NCBI GenBank assembly: GCA_035604685.1
Contig: DATNIB010000036.1
Location: 1 to 10,377 of the forward strand
From: DATNIB01 sp035604685
GTDB taxonomy: Bacteria; Actinomycetota; Acidimicrobiia; Acidimicrobiales; RAAP-2
Direction: 5' to 3'
Length of the DNA: 10,377 nt
Below, piece after piece: positions 6,955-10,377 of the stretch. Every line of letters starts with the position of its first letter. The stretch's first letter is position 1. The position numbers were made by a program, and so were the translations under genes. The notes beneath the pieces were generated by a model. The model did no database searches. It saw nothing but the letters and a program-made list of their open reading frames with translations, and had not been told where the DNA came from.

Positions 6955-7521
6955 GTGCGCATCTATACCAAGCGCGGCGACGACGGGACGACCGGCCTCC
7001 TGTTCGGCGGACGAGTGCCGAAGAACGCGAAGCGCATCGAGGTGAACGGCGCGGTCGACGAGGCACAGGCGGCACTGGGCGTCGCTCGGGCCGAGCTGGC
7101 CCGCGGCTCGGAGCTGGCCGACCTCCTGGTGGCCATCGAGCGCGACCTGTGGGTCCTCATGGCGGAGGTGGCGACGGCCCCGGCCAATCGCAAGAAGCTG
7201 GTCGGCGGCCAGAGCCTCGTCACCAAGGAGATGGTGGCGGCGCTCGAGGCGCGGATCGACGAGCTCTCCGAGCACACCTCGATGCCGACCGAGTTCGTGG
7301 TCCCCGGCGAGAACCCCCCTTCGGCCGCGCTCGACGTGGCCCGCACCGCGGTGCGGCGGGCCGAACGGGTGGCGGTCTCGCTCCCGATGCCGGGGTCGCT
7401 GGTCGTGCAGTACCTCAACCGGCTGTCGGACCTCGTCTGGACGATGGCCCGGGTGGCCGAGGGCGCGGATCACCGGACCGCTCGGAGCGGTCCGGGGCGG
7501 CCCACGACGAAGGGGGCCTGA
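6955..7521 (+). CDS. Cob(I)alamin/cob(I)yrinic acid a,c-diamide adenosyltransferase, PduO type
   Basis: The enzyme transfers the adenosyl group of ATP to reduced corrinoid, making adenosylcobalamin in the cytoplasm. The 188-residue length is typical. Family motifs in order: TKRGDDGTTGLL (residues 5-16, ATP-binding N-terminus), VDEAQAALG (34-42), FVVPGENPPSAALDVARTAVRRAER (114-138, with the conserved Arg and RRAER), and YLNRLSDLVWTMAR (153-166). I chose the GTG at 6955 because VRIYTKRGDDG is where the family normally begins. The ATGs at 6904 and 6910 would add residues lying over the metH start. The usual PGG is PGE here (E119), a minor oddity. The stop overlaps the pepA start by one base (TGATG), implying coupled translation. 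The C-terminal tail after about residue 172 encodes a DNA hairpin. Confidence 0.93.
   Translation: MRIYTKRGDDGTTGLLFGGRVPKNAKRIEVNGAVDEAQAALGVARAELARGSELADLLVAIERDLWVLMAEVATAPANRKKLVGGQSLVTKEMVAALEARIDELSEHTSMPTEFVVPGENPPSAALDVARTAVRRAERVAVSLPMPGSLVVQYLNRLSDLVWTMARVAEGADHRTARSGPGRPTTKGA
7473..7495. other. Perfect 10-bp inverted repeat inside the end of the adenosyltransferase gene
   Basis: The arms CCGGACCGCT and AGCGGTCCGG pair without mismatch around a 3-base CGG loop. The repeat encodes residues around HRTARSGPG in the non-conserved C-terminal tail. It ends 14 bp before the pepA ribosome binding site and 25 bp before its start codon. As RNA it would be a very stable hairpin that could modulate pepA expression or mRNA stability. 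It has no following T-run, so it is not a classical terminator. Confidence 0.6.
7510..7516 (+). promoter_or_regulatory. Ribosome binding site of pepA
   Basis: AAGGGGG lies four bases upstream of the ATG at 7521, within the last codons of the adenosyltransferase gene. It supports that ATG as the pepA start. Confidence 0.6.
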
Positions 7522-9032
7522 TGGCGCTCGCCGTGGCGGTGGAGTCGGGCGACGCGCTCGGACCCGAGGTGACGGCGATCGGGTTGCCGGCCGTCGTCGC
7601 CGACGGTGGCGAGGGCCCGATCCTCCTCGGGGGCAGTGGGTCGGGCGCGGCCGGACGCGACCTGCCCGAGCACCTCGACGCCGCCTGGTGCGAGCAGCAG
7701 GGCTTCGCGGCCAAGCCGGGGCAGACGGCGACGCTCGAGTCCTCGCCCGGGGGCCCCAAGGTAGTGATCGTGGGGCTCGGCAGCGGCGAGCAGATCGGCC
7801 TCGAACGTTGGCGCCGCGCCGCCGCGGCGTTCGTCCGCAGCGCCGGGCGCGGCGGGGTGGGCGCGCTCCTCCTCCCCCCAGACTTGGTCGACCCCGCGGG
7901 GGTCGGGGCGGCGCTCACCGAGGGGGCGGTCCTCGCCGCCTATCGGTTCGGTGTGTACCAGGGCACCGCGCCGCCCTCCGGGATCGACCGGCTGGTGCTC
8001 CGTTGCGGGGACGAAGACGCGGCGGCCGTGACCGAGGGGGTCCGGCGCGGCGAGACCACCGCCGACGCGGTGTGCTTCGCCCGCGACCTCATCAACACCG
8101 CCCCGAGCGACCTCACGCCCACCCGGCTGGCGGAACGGGTGGTCGAGCGCCTGGCGGGCCTGGCAGACACGAGCGTTGAGGTGTGGGACGAGTCGCGCAT
8201 CGAGCACGAGCGGCTCGGGGGGCTGCTCGGCGTGGCCCGGGGCTCGACCGAGCCGCCCCGTCTCATCTGGGCCGAGTACCGACCCCCGGCGGGCGACGGT
8301 GCCCCGCACATCGTCATCGTGGGCAAGGGCATCACGTTCGACTCGGGCGGCCTCTCCCTCAAGACGGCCGAGGGCATGACGACCATGAAGACCGACATGA
8401 GCGGCGCCGCCGCGGTGCTGGCCGCGCTGTCAGCCTGCGCCGCGCTGGCGGTGCCGGTCCGTGTCACCGCCATCGCACCCTGTACGGAGAACATGCCGGG
8501 CGGGCGGGCGATCAAGCCGGGCGACGTGCTGACCGCTCGCAACGGGGCCACCATCGAGGTGCTCAACACCGACGCCGAGGGCCGGCTGGTGCTGGCCGAC
8601 GGCCTGTCACTGGCGGTCGAGCTGGCGCCCGACGCGATCATCGACCTGGCCACCTTGACCGGTGCGGCCGTCGTCGCGCTCGGCCGCTCCATCGGTTGCC
8701 TCTTCAGCAGCGACGACGCACTGGCCGATCGGGTGCGCGCCGCCTCCGAGCGGGCCGGGGAGGCCCTGTGGCCGATGCCGCTGCCCGAGGAGTACGCCGA
8801 TCACATCGACTCGGACATCGCGGACATGAAGAACACCGGCGCCGCCGGCCAGGCCGGCTCGATCTCGGCCGCCTTGCTGCTGGCGCGCTTCACGGGGGAC
8901 GTGCCCTGGGTGCACCTCGACATCGCCGGCCCCGCCCGGTCGGCCGAGAGCAGCGGCTACCTGACGAAGGGCGGCACCGGGTTCGGCGTGCGCACGCTGC
9001 TCGAGGTGTTCGCCAGCTACGGCGGCGGCTGA
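7521..9032 (+). CDS. pepA: Leucyl aminopeptidase (peptidase family M17)
   Basis: This cytoplasmic two-metal exopeptidase releases N-terminal residues, especially leucine, in peptide turnover. The 503-residue length equals that of typical M17 enzymes. Residues 1 to about 165 form the variable N-terminal domain, and the catalytic domain follows. Expected metal and catalytic residues are visible: K269 and D274 in GKGITFDSGG, K281, D292 in MKTDMSG, and D351, E353 and R355 in the family signature NTDAEGRL. The ATG at 7521 overlaps the preceding stop codon and has an AAGGGGG ribosome binding site. The frame stays open far upstream across the adenosyltransferase gene and antisense to metH, but that part has no M17 similarity. 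It is probably co-transcribed with the adenosyltransferase gene, although the two functions have no obvious link. Its 3' end overlaps the opposing gene by 16 bp. Confidence 0.96.
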   Translation: MALAVAVESGDALGPEVTAIGLPAVVADGGEGPILLGGSGSGAAGRDLPEHLDAAWCEQQGFAAKPGQTATLESSPGGPKVVIVGLGSGEQIGLERWRRAAAAFVRSAGRGGVGALLLPPDLVDPAGVGAALTEGAVLAAYRFGVYQGTAPPSGIDRLVLRCGDEDAAAVTEGVRRGETTADAVCFARDLINTAPSDLTPTRLAERVVERLAGLADTSVEVWDESRIEHERLGGLLGVARGSTEPPRLIWAEYRPPAGDGAPHIVIVGKGITFDSGGLSLKTAEGMTTMKTDMSGAAAVLAALSACAALAVPVRVTAIAPCTENMPGGRAIKPGDVLTARNGATIEVLNTDAEGRLVLADGLSLAVELAPDAIIDLATLTGAAVVALGRSIGCLFSSDDALADRVRAASERAGEALWPMPLPEEYADHIDSDIADMKNTGAAGQAGSISAALLLARFTGDVPWVHLDIAGPARSAESSGYLTKGGTGFGVRTLLEVFASYGGG

Positions 9033-9670
9033 ACGTCCCGCCGGACCGCCTCGTCCTCGGCGGCGCTCCAGGCCCAGCGGGCCGACTCGTAGGCGAGGGC
9101 CGGGTGCGCACCCCGGCGCTGCAAGTGGCGCTCGATGGCGGGCGGGTCGACGCCCAACAGCCGCAGATCGAGGGCCAAGAGCCGGGTGCGGCGGACGACC
9201 ACCACGTTCGGCGGGGCGTTCGAACGGTCGGACTCCCAGGCCCGGTGCCGCTCCTGCACGCTGACCGGGAGCCGCAGCAGGTGCCGGCGCGGCACCTGTC
9301 CGATCGAGCAGCGCACGGCCAGCTCGGCTGCACCGAGCCGCCGGGCCAGCCCGTAGCGGACGCAGCGATCGATCGCCCGTTGGAACGCACTGTGGCGCCC
9401 GCCGCCCCCGCCGAGCCCGAGTGCGCGGGCGACATCGTCAAGGGCGAGGTCGACGCCCTCGGGTGCCGCCTCCAGCTCGTCGACCAGGTGCCGGAGCAAC
9501 CAGGTGGTCGAGGGTCCGAGCACGCCCAACCAAAACGTCTCCACGTAGAGGGATCGGGGATGGACCCCGGTCTCCTCGACGACCGGGTCGTGCCAGGTGA
9601 CGACGTGCAGCACCGCCGGTTGCCAGGAGACGAGCTCCCGGATGTCCACATTGGCCGCCGCGTTCTCCAT
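9017..9670 (-). CDS. Conserved actinobacterial protein of unknown function, probable winged-helix segment
   Basis: The 217-residue product has no named function that I recognise. Its central part resembles, from memory, an uncharacterised family widespread in actinobacteria, with a hallmark stretch near residues 37-60 (HPRSLYVETFWLGVLGPSTTW). Residues about 72-130 read like a winged helix-turn-helix: a DLALDDVARALGLG helix, then RHSAFQRAIDRCVRYGLARRLG as a possible recognition helix and wing, then a basic stretch. The C-terminal 50 residues are helical and charged, with no recognised domain. There is no signal peptide or membrane segment. I chose the ATG at 9670. GAGG precedes it but only one base away, so the start is not firm; a TTG at 9703 and an ATG at 9748 are alternatives. 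It converges on pepA with a 16-bp overlap. A DNA-binding role is inference. Confidence 0.75.
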   Translation of the reverse strand: MENAAANVDIRELVSWQPAVLHVVTWHDPVVEETGVHPRSLYVETFWLGVLGPSTTWLLRHLVDELEAAPEGVDLALDDVARALGLGGGGGRHSAFQRAIDRCVRYGLARRLGAAELAVRCSIGQVPRRHLLRLPVSVQERHRAWESDRSNAPPNVVVVRRTRLLALDLRLLGVDPPAIERHLQRRGAHPALAYESARWAWSAAEDEAVRRDVQPPP

Positions 9671-9792
9671 GCCTCGATGCTGAGATTGCCACCTCGCGGG
9701 CAACCTTGCTCGGCCATCCAGGTCACGGGAAGCGTCCGGATCCGGCATCGGTCAGCCCGCGCGAAACCGACCCAGGTCGACCGGGCCGGTCC

Positions 9793-9807
9793 GCCCCGAG
9801 ACGGGGC
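9793..9807 (-). terminator. GC hairpin after pilin gene, possible terminator
   Basis: Perfect 6-bp arms GCCCCG and CGGGGC surround a 3-base loop, 20 bp beyond the pilin stop codon. No T-run follows on the minus strand, as is common for hairpins in high-GC actinobacteria. Position supports a role in ending the pilin transcript; strength is uncertain. Confidence 0.4.
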
Positions 9808-9827
9808 TCCGCAGTGCAGCCAGTCAG

Positions 9828-10377
9828 TTAGAAGGCAGTCGACGCGATGCTCGGGTACGTCGCCGACCAGTCGGCGGTGTGGGCACCCTCGGCGATCGTG
9901 GTCGTACAGGCGCCGATGCCACCCGTCCCGCTATACCACTCGAGGTACTTGTCGCCGGTCGGCGCGGCACCGAAGGCAGCACCTTCCGCGGCACCGCTGT
10001 TGTTGTCCTCCAAGGCCCAACAGTTCCCGGACTGGGACCAGTCGACGAGCAAAATCGTCTGGTTGTCAGCCGCCACGTCGACCTCGATCGTGTGGACGAT
10101 CGATGCCGTTGCGCCGGCCTGGAATGTGAGTTCGGGCTCAGCCGAGTTCAGCGCAGCCACCATCGCGACGGTGCCGGTGTAGCTACCACCGCCGGAGTAG
10201 TACGCCTTGGCTGAGATCAGGGCGTTGCTCAGGTCGCTCTGGGCCGACCGGTCCTGCGCCGAACCCTTCACCCCGAGGAACGTCGGGATGGCGATGGCCA
10301 TGAGGATTGCCATGATCAACAGCACCACCATGAGCTCGATGAGGGTGAAACCGGATTCGGTCCCTTCCTCTTCGGCC
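9828..10377 (-). CDS. Type IV prepilin or pseudopilin, 5'-partial
   Basis: This is a secreted pilus or pseudopilus subunit anchored by its N-terminal helix until assembly. The first codons lie beyond the right edge; nine leader residues are visible (AEEEGTESG). The prepilin peptidase site follows, Gly then FTLIEL, with the conserved Glu5 of the mature protein. The hydrophobic helix runs to about residue 25 (ending AIAIPTFLGV), followed by the amphipathic helix AQDRSAQSDLSNALISAKAYY. The mature protein is 173 residues, close to type IVa major pilins. Its only two cysteines (C110 and C148 of the mature form) could close a C-terminal disulfide loop as in many pilins. The ATG at 10331 is internal to the helix and not the true start. 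Whether it is a major pilin or a minor pseudopilin cannot be told without neighbouring genes. Confidence 0.93.
   Translation of the reverse strand, partial: AEEEGTESGFTLIELMVVLLIMAILMAIAIPTFLGVKGSAQDRSAQSDLSNALISAKAYYSGGGSYTGTVAMVAALNSAEPELTFQAGATASIVHTIEVDVAADNQTILLVDWSQSGNCWALEDNNSGAAEGAAFGAAPTGDKYLEWYSGTGGIGACTTTIAEGAHTADWSATYPSIASTAF

Noticed and set aside
5424..7520. Long plus-strand extension of the pepA frame across metH and the adenosyltransferase gene
   Set aside because: The M17 protein begins at the ATG at 7521 with its own ribosome binding site. The upstream part is antisense or out-of-frame to two confidently identified genes.
9686..9703. TTGCC-N8-GGCAA symmetry 15 bp upstream of the hypothetical gene
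   Set aside because: Five-base arms with an 8-base gap are too short to claim as an operator without comparative support.
8183..10129. A 648-codon plus-strand frame spanning pepA and beyond
   Set aside because: The composition is Arg/Gly/His-rich shadow sequence. It overlaps pepA in another frame and is antisense to the hypothetical and pilin genes.

Overview
The window is very GC-rich, densely coded chromosomal DNA. The gene content (an E2 acyltransferase next to lipB and lipA, a PduO-type cobalamin adenosyltransferase, a small DUF2510 membrane protein, a type IV pilin and a conserved actinobacterial hypothetical protein), together with GTG starts that seem to lack leaders, suggests a high-GC actinobacterium, perhaps of the class Acidimicrobiia. 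That placement is inferred from protein style, not from a marker gene. I see no rRNA, tRNA, transposon, integrase, CRISPR array or phage gene.

Left block (1-2837, + strand): the 3' two-thirds of a 2-oxo-acid dehydrogenase E2 gene opens in its Pro/Ala interdomain linker, which is built from in-frame DNA repeats. It runs through the E3-binding and catalytic domains. Nine bases later comes one uninterrupted reading frame carrying a complete LipB (octanoyltransferase) followed by a complete LipA (lipoyl synthase). A lipoylated protein and both enzymes of its lipoylation thus sit on one probable transcript, with the two enzymes apparently fused.

Middle block (2851-6911, - strand): full-length cobalamin-dependent methionine synthase (metH), then about 140 bp of non-coding DNA holding an 8-bp-arm palindrome, then a small one-helix membrane protein ending in a DUF2510 domain. 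The latter converges on lipBA with a 13-bp gap.

Right-centre block (6955-9032, + strand): a cob(I)alamin adenosyltransferase diverges from metH across only 43 bp, so two cobalamin-related genes share a compact promoter region. Its stop codon overlaps the start codon of leucyl aminopeptidase (pepA). A perfect 10-bp hairpin lies in the end of the adenosyltransferase gene, just upstream of the pepA ribosome binding site.

Right end (9017-10377, - strand): an uncharacterised actinobacterial protein with a probable winged-helix segment, whose 3' end overlaps that of pepA by 16 bp, and a type IV prepilin whose first codons lie beyond the window. Most of the window is ordinary housekeeping. The points most worth a second look are the LipB-LipA fusion, the palindrome over the possible start of the DUF2510 gene, the divergent cobalamin pair and the hairpin before pepA.
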